Under the pieces are notes generated by a model. The model did not search any database. It saw nothing but the letters and a program-made list of their open reading frames with translations, and was not told where the DNA came from. Positions 17,131 through 25,808 of a stretch of 64,000 nucleotides of DNA are shown here, piece by piece; position 1 is the first letter of the stretch; every line of letters starts with the position of its first letter. Origin of the DNA: Planktomarina sp. (GTDB lineage: Bacteria > Pseudomonadota > Alphaproteobacteria > Rhodobacterales > Rhodobacteraceae); assembly GCA_016780825.1 (NCBI GenBank), contig JADHLF010000007.1, positions 1 to 64,000 on the forward strand. The letters run 5' to 3'. Position numbers and translations under genes: made by a program.

Positions 17131-18531
17131 ATGAAACGTTACCCACGCGATATGTCCGGATATGGCCCAACCCCTCCCGCAGCGCAGTGGCCAGGAGGCG
17201 CCAAAATTGCGGTTCAATTGGTGCTGAACTATGAAGAGGGCGGCGAAAACAACATATTGCATGGGGATGCCGCCTCTGAAGCCTTTTTGTCAGAGATCGT
17301 CGGCGCAGCCGCCTGGCCCGGTCAGCGCCATTGGAACATGGAAAGCATCTATGAATACGGCGCGCGCGCAGGATTTTGGCGGCTGCATCGCATGCTCAAA
17401 GACCTGCCCATCACCGTTTACGGTGTGGCCACCGCCTTGGCCCGCGCGCCAGAGCAACTGGCTGCGATGAAATCCGCCGGATGGGAGATCGCCAGCCACG
17501 GGCTCAAATGGATCGAATATAAAGATGCCACCCCCGAAGATGAGGCCGCCGATATGGCGGAGGCCATCCGCCTGCACACAGAGGTCGTGGGCACCCCCCC
17601 GCGCGGCTGGTATACGGGGCGCTGCTCGGAGCACACCGTCCGCTTGGCCGCACAAACCGGGCAATTTGCCTATGTGGCCGACAGCTATGCCGATGATCTT
17701 CCCTATTGGATGGAATTTAAGGCGCGCGATCAGTTGATTGTGCCCTATACACTCGACGCCAATGATATGCGCTTTGCAACCCCGCAGGGCTTTAACGCGG
17801 GCGATCAATTTTTCAGCTACCTCAAAGACAGTTTCGACACGCTCTACGCAGAGGGCGGGCGCATGATGTCCATTGGCCTGCACTGCCGCCTGATCGGCCG
17901 GCCAGGCCGCGCCGCCGCGCTGCAACGTTTCATTGACTATGTGCAAAGCCATGAGGGCGTCTGGTTCGCCACCCGCGAGGCCATTGCCGACCATTGGACC
18001 CAAACCCACCCCCACAGGCGCCAAATGCGCCCCAGTGGCCTGTCCCGAGAGGCGTTCATAGCCGCCTATGGCGGAATCTTTGAGCATTCGGCCTGGGTCG
18101 CAGAGCGGGCGCATCGGCTGGAACTTGGCCCCATGCATGACACTGCGACCGGATTGCACAACGCCCTCTGCCGCGCCTTTCGCTCGGCCAGCCCCGAGCG
18201 GCGCCTGGGCGTGCTCACCGCCCATCCAGATTTGGCTGGAAAACTGGCGGCCGCAAAACGCCTGACCGCGGAAAGCACCGCAGAGCAGGCCAGCGCAGGG
18301 CTGGACGCGCTGACCGACGACGAACGTAAGCGCTTCACGGCGCTCAACGACGCCTATGTGCAAAAACACGGATTTCCCTTTATCATCGCAGTAAGGGATC
18401 ACAGCAAAGCCAGCATCCTTGCCGCCTTTGAACAGCGCATCACCCATGATCGCGAGACCGAATTTGCCGAAGCCTGCCGCCAAGTGGAGCGCATCGCAGA
18501 ATTCCGCCTGCGCGATCTGCTGCCGCGCTGA
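17131..18531 (+). CDS. puuE: Allantoinase PuuE fused to OHCU decarboxylase
   Basis: Bifunctional enzyme. Residues 1-300 are a polysaccharide-deacetylase-like allantoinase (PuuE; NYEEGGENNILHGD, SHGLKWIEY, GWYTGRCSEHTV). Residues about 310-466 are 2-oxo-4-hydroxy-4-carboxy-5-ureidoimidazoline decarboxylase (UraD; GGIFEHSAWVAERAH, LTAHPDLAGKLA, HGFPFIIAVRDHSK). One chain thus performs steps three and four of urate degradation, producing S-allantoin then allantoate. I chose the ATG at 17131 because GGAGA stands six bases before it; an in-frame ATG at 17119 would add four residues. Divergent from uraH. Confidence 0.95.
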   Translation: MKRYPRDMSGYGPTPPAAQWPGGAKIAVQLVLNYEEGGENNILHGDAASEAFLSEIVGAAAWPGQRHWNMESIYEYGARAGFWRLHRMLKDLPITVYGVATALARAPEQLAAMKSAGWEIASHGLKWIEYKDATPEDEAADMAEAIRLHTEVVGTPPRGWYTGRCSEHTVRLAAQTGQFAYVADSYADDLPYWMEFKARDQLIVPYTLDANDMRFATPQGFNAGDQFFSYLKDSFDTLYAEGGRMMSIGLHCRLIGRPGRAAALQRFIDYVQSHEGVWFATREAIADHWTQTHPHRRQMRPSGLSREAFIAAYGGIFEHSAWVAERAHRLELGPMHDTATGLHNALCRAFRSASPERRLGVLTAHPDLAGKLAAAKRLTAESTAEQASAGLDALTDDERKRFTALNDAYVQKHGFPFIIAVRDHSKASILAAFEQRITHDRETEFAEACRQVERIAEFRLRDLLPR

Positions 18532-18597
18532 AGCCTCAAGAAGACCCCTGCATAACGCAGCCGGCCTTTGAAATGGCTTTGCTCAGAGGTCTTTCAA

Positions 18598-18626
18598 GCT
18601 CTGACCTGCCTTGCGTGGGTCAGAGC
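18598..18626. terminator. Hairpin between convergent puuE and ureidoglycine aminohydrolase genes
   Basis: GCTCTGACC and GGTCAGAGC form a 9-bp perfect stem between two convergent genes. There is no clear T-run on either strand, so it may be a weak bidirectional terminator or a transcript-stabilising hairpin. Confidence 0.4.
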
Positions 18627-18627
18627 G

Positions 18628-19452
18628 CTAAAGGCCCAGCGGCATATGGCGGTTGACGTCTTTGTAAAGCAAATAGCGAAACACCCCTGGACCGCCCGCA
18701 TAGCAGGCTTGCGGGCAAAAGGCGCGCAACCACATGAAATCGCCGGCTTCCACTTCGACCCAATCTTGATTCAGCTTATAGACAGCTTTTCCTTCTAGCA
18801 CATAAAGCCCGTGCTCCATGACGTGGGTCTCTTCAAAAGGGATCACCCCGCCCGGCTGAAAGGTCACGATATTGACATGCATGTCATGGCGCAGATCGTC
18901 AGGTTCCACAAAGCGCGTGGTGCCCCATGCCCCATTGGTATCGGGCATCAATTGCAGCTCATGATCGGCCTCATGGGTGACAAAAGCCTCGGGTCGCGCG
19001 ATCCCCTCAACCGGCACATAGAGCTTACGGATCCAATGAAACCTTAGGCACTCCTCAGGCGCCTCCAGCCGCCATTGCAACCCGCTGGGAATATAGGCAT
19101 AGCTGCCCGCCCGCAAACCATGCGCCTGCCCGTCCAGATGCAGCACGCCCGCACCCTGGGTGACAAAAAGCACCGATTGCGCCCGGGCCTCCATATCCGG
19201 TTTATCGCTGCCACCACCAGGAGAGACTTCCATGATATATTGCGAAAAAGTCTCAGCAAATCCGCTCAAGGGACGTGCCAAAACCCACGCGCGTGTTTTG
19301 TGCCAATGGGGCAAAAAGCTGGTGACGATGTCGCGCATCGTGCCCCTGGGGATGACCGCATAGGCCTCTGTAAAGACCGCGCGCTGGGTCATGGTCTCCT
19401 TCTGACTCGGCAGGCCACCGATCGGGAAATAATATTTTTGCGTGTCACCCAT
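18628..19452 (-). CDS. allE: (S)-ureidoglycine aminohydrolase
   Basis: Mn-dependent bicupin that releases ammonia from (S)-ureidoglycine, giving (S)-ureidoglycolate, after allantoate hydrolysis. The 274-residue protein aligns along its length with AllE/UGHY. The metal site in the C-terminal cupin is EETHVMEHGLYVLEG plus the Gln in FCPQACYAGG. I use the ATG at 19452 (MGDTQKYYF), six bases behind AAAGGA; a TTG 15 bases upstream is the other option. Allantoate amidohydrolase and ureidoglycolate lyase are not in this window. Confidence 0.93.
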   Translation of the reverse strand: MGDTQKYYFPIGGLPSQKETMTQRAVFTEAYAVIPRGTMRDIVTSFLPHWHKTRAWVLARPLSGFAETFSQYIMEVSPGGGSDKPDMEARAQSVLFVTQGAGVLHLDGQAHGLRAGSYAYIPSGLQWRLEAPEECLRFHWIRKLYVPVEGIARPEAFVTHEADHELQLMPDTNGAWGTTRFVEPDDLRHDMHVNIVTFQPGGVIPFEETHVMEHGLYVLEGKAVYKLNQDWVEVEAGDFMWLRAFCPQACYAGGPGVFRYLLYKDVNRHMPLGL

Positions 19453-19565
19453 GGGATATCCTTTCAAGACAGATCAATTCCTAACGCCAAACTGCGCAAA
19501 GAAAAAGCCCTACTGATGCGCGCCGCCGCTCAAACAATGGTGCAAAAATGCAAAAACACGCTTGG

Positions 19566-19591
19566 TCGGAAAACATATATAGTTTGTCCGA
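19566..19591. promoter_or_regulatory. Inverted repeat in the allE/soxB divergent promoter region
   Basis: TCGGA and TCCGA flank an AT-rich core that itself contains AAAC ... GTTT arms, forming an imperfect 26-bp palindrome between the divergent ureidoglycine aminohydrolase and sox genes. It could bind the GlxA-type activator encoded beyond soxG or be a promoter core. Assignment is inferred from position. Confidence 0.35.
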
Positions 19592-19647
19592 TTTCAACCT
19601 GAATTCGCGCGCTGGATTGGCCACATTTGCCGCAAGGAGTCCGAGCG

Positions 19648-20898
19648 ATGCGCTATTCAGCCCTCAGAGTAATAAAAGAAGCTCTTACCGGCCACAAAGG
19701 CTGGACGCCCGCTTGGCGGGACGTGACCCCGCAAGCACATTATGACTACATCGTCATCGGTGGCGGCGGGCATGGATTGGCGACCGCCTATTATCTCGCG
19801 CGCAACCATGGGGCCAAGAAGGTGGCTGTCTTGGAAAAGGGCTGGATTGGCGGCGGCAATGTCGGGCGCAACACCACGATCATTCGGTCCAACTATCTGC
19901 TTGATGGCAATGAGCCATTTTACGAGCATTCGCTCAAGCTCTGGGAGGGGTTGGAGCAGGATTTGAATTACAACGCGATGGTCAGCCAGCGCGGCATTCT
20001 CAATCTCATCCACTCAGACGCGCAGCGCGACGCCTTCACGCGGCGCGGCAATGCGATGATTCTCAATGGGGCGGATGCGGATTTACTCTCCACGAAAACC
20101 ATTCAAAAGCGCTACCCTTTCCTCAATGTGGACAACGCCCGCTTCCCCATCAAAGGCGGTCTGGCCCAGCATCGCGGCGGCACCGTGCGCCACGATGCAG
20201 TGGCCTGGGGCTATGCGCGCGCGGCGGATCAATTGGGGGTGGACATCATCCAAAATTGCGAAGTCACCGGCTTTCGCATTGAGGGCGGTAAATGCCTGGG
20301 CGTGGACACCAGCCGCGGCTATATCGCAGGCGGCAAAATCGCAGCCTGTGTCGCCGGATCCTCGGGACGCTTGATGTCAAAAGCGGGCATGCGCCTGCCC
20401 ATCGAAAGCCATGTTCTGCAAGCCTTCGTCTCCGAAGGGCTGAAACCAGTGCTGCCCGGTGTCATCACCTTTGGGGCGGGGCATTTTTATTGCAGCCAAT
20501 CGGATAAGGGCGGATTGGTCTTTGGCGGCGATATAGACGGTTATAATTCCTACGCCCAGCGCGGAAACCTGCCTGTTGTTGAAGATGTTTGCGAAGGGGC
20601 AATGGCCATATTCCCCATGCTCGGCCGTGTGCGTCTTCTGCGCATGTGGGGCGGTATTATGGATATGTCGATGGATGGCTCGCCCATCATAGACCGCACC
20701 CATATTGACAGGCTCTATTTCAACGGCGGTTGGTGCTATGGCGGCTTCAAGGCCACGCCGGCCTCTGGCTGGTGCTATGCCCATCTTTTGGCCACGGATG
20801 CCCCGCATGAATTTGCCAAGGCCTACCGCTTTGACAGGTTCGAAAAGGGGCAGATGATTGATGAAAAAGGCGTGGGCAACAACCCGCAGCTGCATTAG
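19648..20898 (+). CDS. soxB: Sarcosine oxidase subunit beta
   Basis: FAD/FMN-binding catalytic subunit of heterotetrameric sarcosine oxidase, which demethylates sarcosine to glycine and passes the methyl to tetrahydrofolate. The 416-residue protein has the FAD dinucleotide fold YIVIGGGGHGLATAYYLA near residue 35 and GGTVRHDAVAWGYARAAD, where this family attaches FMN through a histidine. ATG 19648 is preceded by AAGGAG with eight-base spacing; the TTG at 19627 is less likely. First gene of soxB-soxD-soxA-soxG. Confidence 0.95.
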   Translation: MRYSALRVIKEALTGHKGWTPAWRDVTPQAHYDYIVIGGGGHGLATAYYLARNHGAKKVAVLEKGWIGGGNVGRNTTIIRSNYLLDGNEPFYEHSLKLWEGLEQDLNYNAMVSQRGILNLIHSDAQRDAFTRRGNAMILNGADADLLSTKTIQKRYPFLNVDNARFPIKGGLAQHRGGTVRHDAVAWGYARAADQLGVDIIQNCEVTGFRIEGGKCLGVDTSRGYIAGGKIAACVAGSSGRLMSKAGMRLPIESHVLQAFVSEGLKPVLPGVITFGAGHFYCSQSDKGGLVFGGDIDGYNSYAQRGNLPVVEDVCEGAMAIFPMLGRVRLLRMWGGIMDMSMDGSPIIDRTHIDRLYFNGGWCYGGFKATPASGWCYAHLLATDAPHEFAKAYRFDRFEKGQMIDEKGVGNNPQLH

Positions 20899-20911
20899 GA
20901 GCGCAAGAGAT

Positions 20912-21199
20912 ATGATTATCAACCACCCGCTTCTTGGTCCACGCGACAGCGCAGAGTTCACCTATATGGGAGATGCCAAGCTCATCGACCGCCCCGATTG
21001 GCAAGACCCGGAGGCTTTGGCGAAATTTATTGACTATGGCTATATGCGCGACAATCCAGACGGGGTGCATCGTGAGCTTTGGTATCACGAGCAGGGCGAT
21101 CGCTCCTTCCTTGTGATCACCCGCGACACGAGCACCCATGAAATTTCCGCTGTGGAGCTGGCCCGCGATGTCGCCCGAAGCCGAGGTCGGAGCACATGA
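20912..21199 (+). CDS. soxD: Sarcosine oxidase subunit delta, cysteine-free variant
   Basis: Small structural subunit of the tetrameric sarcosine oxidase. The 95 residues keep the SoxD framework (GPRDSAEFTYMGDA, YMRDNPDGVHRELWYH, VITRDTSTHEI). The zinc site of classical SoxD is missing: the usual CPxCG reads HPLLG and the later GC reads GD, so the protein contains no cysteine at all. The start ATG 20912 lies 13 nt after soxB behind AGGAG. Its stop overlaps soxA by four bases. Still a structural subunit in my view, but without bound zinc. Confidence 0.9.
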   Translation: MIINHPLLGPRDSAEFTYMGDAKLIDRPDWQDPEALAKFIDYGYMRDNPDGVHRELWYHEQGDRSFLVITRDTSTHEISAVELARDVARSRGRST

Positions 21200-24150
21200 G
21201 CCAAATCAATCGCCTCTCTGGCGGGCAAATTGACCGCAGCCACACTTTGGACTTCACCTTCGATGGCAAGGCCTACCAAGGTCATGCGGGCGACACGCTG
21301 GCCAGTGCGCTTTTGGCCAATGGCGTGCGCCTCATGGGCCGCTCGTTCAAATATCACCGCCCGCGCGGCGTTCTAACCGCCGGATCTGAAGAGCCCAACG
21401 CTCTTGTCGAGCTTCGAGAGGGCGCACGCAAGGAGCCCAATACCCGTGCCACCACGGCCGAGATGTTTGGCGGCCTGAGTGCGACGTCACAAAATAGGAT
21501 CGGCTCGCTGCGCTTTGATCTGATGGCCATAAATGACCGGCTCTCAAATTTTCTGACCGCGGGATTTTATTACAAAACCTTCATGTGGCCCGCCGCCTTT
21601 TGGGAAAAACTCTACGAGCCGATTATTCGCAGAGCCGCCGGGCTGGGAAGTATCAGCTTGCAAGAGGATCCCGACGCCTATGACCGGGGCTTTTTGCACT
21701 GTGATCTGCTGATCATCGGTGCGGGCCCTGCCGGGCTTGCCGCCGCGCTGACTGCGGGGCGTGCCGGCGCGCAGGTGATCTTGGCCGATGAAGATTTCAC
21801 CCTCGGAGGACGGCTCAATTCTGAACGGCTCACCTTAGGCGATCAAAGCGGCGCAGATTGGGCCGCGCAAACTCTGGCGGAGCTGACCGGCCTCCCCAAT
21901 GTCCGCATCATGTCCCGAACGACGGTGCTGGGCGCTTTTGATCATGGTATTTTCGGCGCTTTGGAGCGGGTCTCGGACCACCTGCCCCAGCCCGCGCCCG
22001 GCAAACCGCGGCAAGTGCTGTGGCGGATCTATACCAAGGGCAGCCTGCTCTGCGCGGGCGCCACCGAGCGCCCGATCGCCTTCGAGAACAATGATCGGCC
22101 CGGGATCATGCTGGCCGGAGCAATGCGCAGCTATGCCAACCGCTGGGCGGTGACCCCAGCGCAAAGGGTGGCGGTCTTTACCAACAATGACGACGGGCAC
22201 CGAACCGCGGCGGACCTGCACGCGAAAGGCGTCTCTATTGCCGCCGTGATCGATGTGCGGCCCGATGCGCCACGCAGTGGCGACTATGAGGTCATCGCAG
22301 GCGGTCAGGTGATCAACAGCCGCGGACGCTTGGGACTGACCTCCATTGAGGTCGCCCTGCCCGGCGGCGGAACGCGCCAATTGTCTTGCGGGGCTCTTGG
22401 CGTGGCGGGCGGCTGGAACCCCAATGTGCATCTGACCAGCCACCATCGCGGCCGGCCAGAATGGTTGCCACAGATTGCCGCCTTCGGCCCTCCGGCAGAG
22501 GGACCCAAAGCGCTGCGGGTGGCCGGCGCGGCCAATGGCGATCTGTCGACCGCGGGCGCCCTGCGCGGCGGGGCGGGTCAAGCCGCCGACTGGTTGCGCG
22601 AGAATGGGTTTCGAGCAACGGCCCTTGAAGTGCCCGAGGCCGAAGACGCCCCCATCTCCATCACGCCCTTTTGGGCCGTCAAAGGCTGCAACCGCGCCTG
22701 GCTGGATCAACAAAACGACGTGACGGTCAAAGACGTCAAATTGGCCCATCAAGAAAATTTTGTCAGCGTCGAACATCTCAAACGTTACACCACGCTGGGC
22801 ATGGCCACAGATCAGGGTAAGACGTCCAATATGGGCGGGCTGGCGATCATGGCCGAGCTGACCGGCAAAACCATTCCCGAGGTCGGCACAACCATCTTCC
22901 GCCCGCCCTATACCCCAACCGCCATTGGGGCCTTCGCCGGCCGCGACCGCGGAACAGATTTCCGCCCCACTCGTAAGACACCCAGCCACGCTTGGGCCGA
23001 AGAGCAAGGCGCGGTCTTTGTTGAAGTGGGCATGTGGTTGAGGGCGCAATGGTTTCCCAAAGCGGGCGAAACCCATTGGCGGCAGTCCGTCGACCGAGAA
23101 GTTCTGGCCACACGCAAATCCGTCGGTATTTGCGATGTCACAACACTCGGAAAAATCGACGTGCAGGGCTCGGATGCCGCGACCTTTCTAAACAAGGTTT
23201 ATTGCAACGGTTTTGCCAAATTGGCCACCGGCAAAACCCGTTATGGCGTGATGCTGCGCGAGGATGGCATGGTCATGGATGATGGCACCGCCGCCCGGCT
23301 GGCGGAAGATCATTTCGTGGTCACCACCACCACCGCCAATGCTGTCTCGGTCTTTCGCCACATGGAATTTGCCCGCCAATGCCTCTGGCCAGATCTCGAT
23401 GTGCAGCTGATGTCTACAACCGAGGCCTGGGCACAATATGCGGTGGCGGGGCCAAATGCACGGCGGCTGCTGCAAAAGATCGTAGATCCCGATTATGATC
23501 TGTCCAATGAGGCCTTCTCCTTCATGGCCTGCGCCAATATCACCGTTTGCGGCGGGCTGCGCGCCCGGCTGTTTCGGATCTCTTTCTCGGGCGAGCTGGC
23601 CTATGAAATCGCAGTGCCGACACGCTACGGCGATGCGATGATCCGGCGCCTTATGCAGGCCGGTGAGGAATTTGACGCGGTGCCCTATGGCACCGAGGCG
23701 CTGGGAGTCATGCGCATTGAAAAAGGTCATGCGGCTGGCAATGAGCTCAACGGCACCACCACGGCCTTAAATCTTGGCATGGGGAGCATGGTGTCCAAGG
23801 CAAAAGACAGCATCGGATCGACCCTATCGGAACGCAGCGGGCTGAACCATGCTCAAGCGCTCAAACTGGTTGGATTGCGGCCCGTGAACCCGGCCAACCC
23901 TGTGCCGGCCGGCAGTCATTTGATGTGCAAAGGCGATCCAGTGGATGCCGCCCATGACCAAGGCTATGTGACGTCCGCCTGTTTCTCGCCAAGTCTGGGC
24001 CATTCCATCGCGCTGGCCTATGTCAAAGCTGGAGACAGCCGCATGGGTGAAATCCTAAGGCTTGTCAGCCCATTGACCGGCTTTGATCATGAGGTTGAAG
24101 TGGTCAGCGCCCATTTCATCGATCCAGAGGGGGACCGTCTGCGTGCATGA
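21196..24150 (+). CDS. soxA: Sarcosine oxidase subunit alpha
   Basis: Large subunit that binds NAD and tetrahydrofolate and releases 5,10-methylene-THF. The 984 residues are organised as an N-terminal ferredoxin-like 2Fe-2S-fold domain without the cluster cysteines (about 15-90), an FAD/NAD(P)-type Rossmann domain with LLIIGAGPAGLAAALTAG (GAGPAG at 175-180), and a C-terminal aminomethyltransferase (GcvT-like) domain (about 590-980) that binds folate. Length is normal for SoxA. Overlaps soxD (ATGA) and soxG, so the four subunits are translationally coupled. Confidence 0.97.
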   Translation: MSQINRLSGGQIDRSHTLDFTFDGKAYQGHAGDTLASALLANGVRLMGRSFKYHRPRGVLTAGSEEPNALVELREGARKEPNTRATTAEMFGGLSATSQNRIGSLRFDLMAINDRLSNFLTAGFYYKTFMWPAAFWEKLYEPIIRRAAGLGSISLQEDPDAYDRGFLHCDLLIIGAGPAGLAAALTAGRAGAQVILADEDFTLGGRLNSERLTLGDQSGADWAAQTLAELTGLPNVRIMSRTTVLGAFDHGIFGALERVSDHLPQPAPGKPRQVLWRIYTKGSLLCAGATERPIAFENNDRPGIMLAGAMRSYANRWAVTPAQRVAVFTNNDDGHRTAADLHAKGVSIAAVIDVRPDAPRSGDYEVIAGGQVINSRGRLGLTSIEVALPGGGTRQLSCGALGVAGGWNPNVHLTSHHRGRPEWLPQIAAFGPPAEGPKALRVAGAANGDLSTAGALRGGAGQAADWLRENGFRATALEVPEAEDAPISITPFWAVKGCNRAWLDQQNDVTVKDVKLAHQENFVSVEHLKRYTTLGMATDQGKTSNMGGLAIMAELTGKTIPEVGTTIFRPPYTPTAIGAFAGRDRGTDFRPTRKTPSHAWAEEQGAVFVEVGMWLRAQWFPKAGETHWRQSVDREVLATRKSVGICDVTTLGKIDVQGSDAATFLNKVYCNGFAKLATGKTRYGVMLREDGMVMDDGTAARLAEDHFVVTTTTANAVSVFRHMEFARQCLWPDLDVQLMSTTEAWAQYAVAGPNARRLLQKIVDPDYDLSNEAFSFMACANITVCGGLRARLFRISFSGELAYEIAVPTRYGDAMIRRLMQAGEEFDAVPYGTEALGVMRIEKGHAAGNELNGTTTALNLGMGSMVSKAKDSIGSTLSERSGLNHAQALKLVGLRPVNPANPVPAGSHLMCKGDPVDAAHDQGYVTSACFSPSLGHSIALAYVKAGDSRMGEILRLVSPLTGFDHEVEVVSAHFIDPEGDRLRA

Positions 24151-24703
24151 CCTGATCGCCACCACAGCTTTGGGCAAAAGCGCCCCAGCTGTCGACCACC
24201 ATGGTCCCGTGACCTTGACCGAAGAGCCCGGCATCGCCCTGGCCTCTGTCGCTGCGCGCCGCGGGGGAGAGCGCACAACCGCCTTGGCCATGCGTCGCAT
24301 GATCGGGCCGACCGCGCCCAAGGCGGGGCACTGGGCCGGCACTCGGATCATCGCTTTTTGGACTGGCCCCGATCAATGGATGCTTGAAGCGCCCTATGAC
24401 AGCGACGAATTTTTATTTGAGCGGGCGATAGCGGAAGTCAAAGGCAAGGCCTCCGTCACCGAACAAACCGGGGCCTGGTGCCGCTTTGATCTGCGCGGTC
24501 CAAATCTTGCGGCCGTTATGGAGCGGCTTTGCCCGATCAATATGGCCAAATTCATCGCCGGCAGTGCCACCCGAACCAGCATTCATCACCTCGGCTGTTT
24601 TGTGCTCTGCCGCGCCCAGGACCACATCTCGATCTTAGGGCCGCGCTCCTGCGCAGCATCATTGCACCACAGCCTGCTGACCGCCATTCGGGCCGCCTTT
24701 TAA
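24143..24703 (+). CDS. soxG: Sarcosine oxidase subunit gamma
   Basis: GcvT/YgfZ-like small subunit of sarcosine oxidase that packs on the alpha subunit. I place the start at GTG 24143, eight bases inside soxA, because homology begins directly (HDLIATTALGKSAPA); the nearest ATG is in another frame. The 186-residue product has WTGPDQWMLEAP and QTGAWCRFDLRGP, typical of SoxG. Last gene of the sox operon. The convergent GlxA-type regulator ends 32 nt further on. Confidence 0.9.
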   Translation: MHDLIATTALGKSAPAVDHHGPVTLTEEPGIALASVAARRGGERTTALAMRRMIGPTAPKAGHWAGTRIIAFWTGPDQWMLEAPYDSDEFLFERAIAEVKGKASVTEQTGAWCRFDLRGPNLAAVMERLCPINMAKFIAGSATRTSIHHLGCFVLCRAQDHISILGPRSCAASLHHSLLTAIRAAF

Positions 24704-24735
24704 CGCTGCCGTCATATGCTCTCACGCCCGCGCCC

Positions 24736-25740
24736 CTAGACCGAGGGCACCGGACTGTTGTCCAAGACACGATAGAGATTGATGCGCCTGCGGTCCTCTT
24801 GGGGAGAGAGTCCAAAGGCCTCACGATAATGACGCATCATCGGCGTGGTCGAGCCATAGCCCACCTGCAGCGCAATTTGCGCCATACTGTCTTTGGAATA
24901 CATCACCAGTTGCTTGGCCGCTTTCATCCGCAGCGCACGATAGTAATGCGACGGGCTCTGCCCCGTTGCCTTTTTGAAACTTCGCTCAATCTGCCGGGGA
25001 GAGACGCCCACGCCCTCCGCGACCTCTGCCACAGAAATCGGAGACTCCAGATGGGCTGCAAATATGGCCACCGCTTTGGCCACCACAGCCGGTAAGGTCG
25101 CGTCGGTGCTGCTGCTGCGATAGGTTGGGATACTCTGCTGCACCTCCTCACCCCGCATCAAAGGATGCTGGAACCAGCAGGCCACCTCCGTGGCCACATC
25201 TGCCCCCAGGCGGGTTTCGATCAACCGCAGTGACAGATCAAAGGCCGCAGCCGCCCCTGAGGCGGTGTAGCGGCGGCTCGCGACTTCAATGACCCGATCA
25301 GAGGCCTGAACCTCGGGAAATTCTGAACGGAAGGCCGCATCATAACACCAATGCACCGAAACCACATGCCCCGCCATCACCCCAGAACGGACCAAAGGAA
25401 ACACCCCGCCGCTGACCCCGCCCAAAACCGCGCCATGGCGGGCCAATGTGCGCAATGCACCAAAACCGGCTTTTGCATTGTCAAACTGCGCCCGGGGCGG
25501 GCTGAGCAGAAACAGATAATCGGGCCGCGTCAGATCGGATAAAGCCAAATCAGGCTCAAAGCTGATCCCGGCACTGGAGCGCCGCTTTGCCATCGTCTCG
25601 GCAACCAGTGACCAAGAAAACGCGTCCTGCCCCGATATCTCATTTGCCGCACGCAGAGGTTCGATCATCGAGGTCAGGCAGGCCATCGGAAAGCCTTCAA
25701 AAATCAAGAATCCAACGGACTGGGTTTTCACATCATTCAT
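24736..25740 (-). CDS. GlxA family transcriptional regulator (DJ-1/PfpI-like domain plus AraC HTH)
   Basis: 334-residue regulator: an N-terminal DJ-1/PfpI-like amidase-type domain (about 8-195) used for ligand sensing, and a C-terminal AraC-type double helix-turn-helix (about 225-325; ISVAEVAEGVGVSPRQIERSFKKATG, MAQIALQVGYGS). Regulators of this type (GbdR, CdhR, SouR) activate genes for glycine betaine, carnitine or sarcosine breakdown. Its place beside soxBDAG suggests it controls them, with sarcosine or dimethylglycine as effector. The ligand is inferred. Confidence 0.92.
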   Translation of the reverse strand: MNDVKTQSVGFLIFEGFPMACLTSMIEPLRAANEISGQDAFSWSLVAETMAKRRSSAGISFEPDLALSDLTRPDYLFLLSPPRAQFDNAKAGFGALRTLARHGAVLGGVSGGVFPLVRSGVMAGHVVSVHWCYDAAFRSEFPEVQASDRVIEVASRRYTASGAAAAFDLSLRLIETRLGADVATEVACWFQHPLMRGEEVQQSIPTYRSSSTDATLPAVVAKAVAIFAAHLESPISVAEVAEGVGVSPRQIERSFKKATGQSPSHYYRALRMKAAKQLVMYSKDSMAQIALQVGYGSTTPMMRHYREAFGLSPQEDRRRINLYRVLDNSPVPSV

Positions 25741-25808
25741 AAATATGATACTAACAGGAAAACTGGCCCGTAGATCAAGAGGTCAAACGCCAAGATTGAG
25801 GTTGATAA

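Noticed and set aside
17290..18483. A 397-codon open frame opposite the puuE fusion
   Set aside because: Shadow of the puuE-uraD reading frame; no motif or start signal.
21835..23076. A 413-codon open frame opposite soxA
   Set aside because: Antisense shadow of a clearly conserved gene; no domain, no ribosome site.
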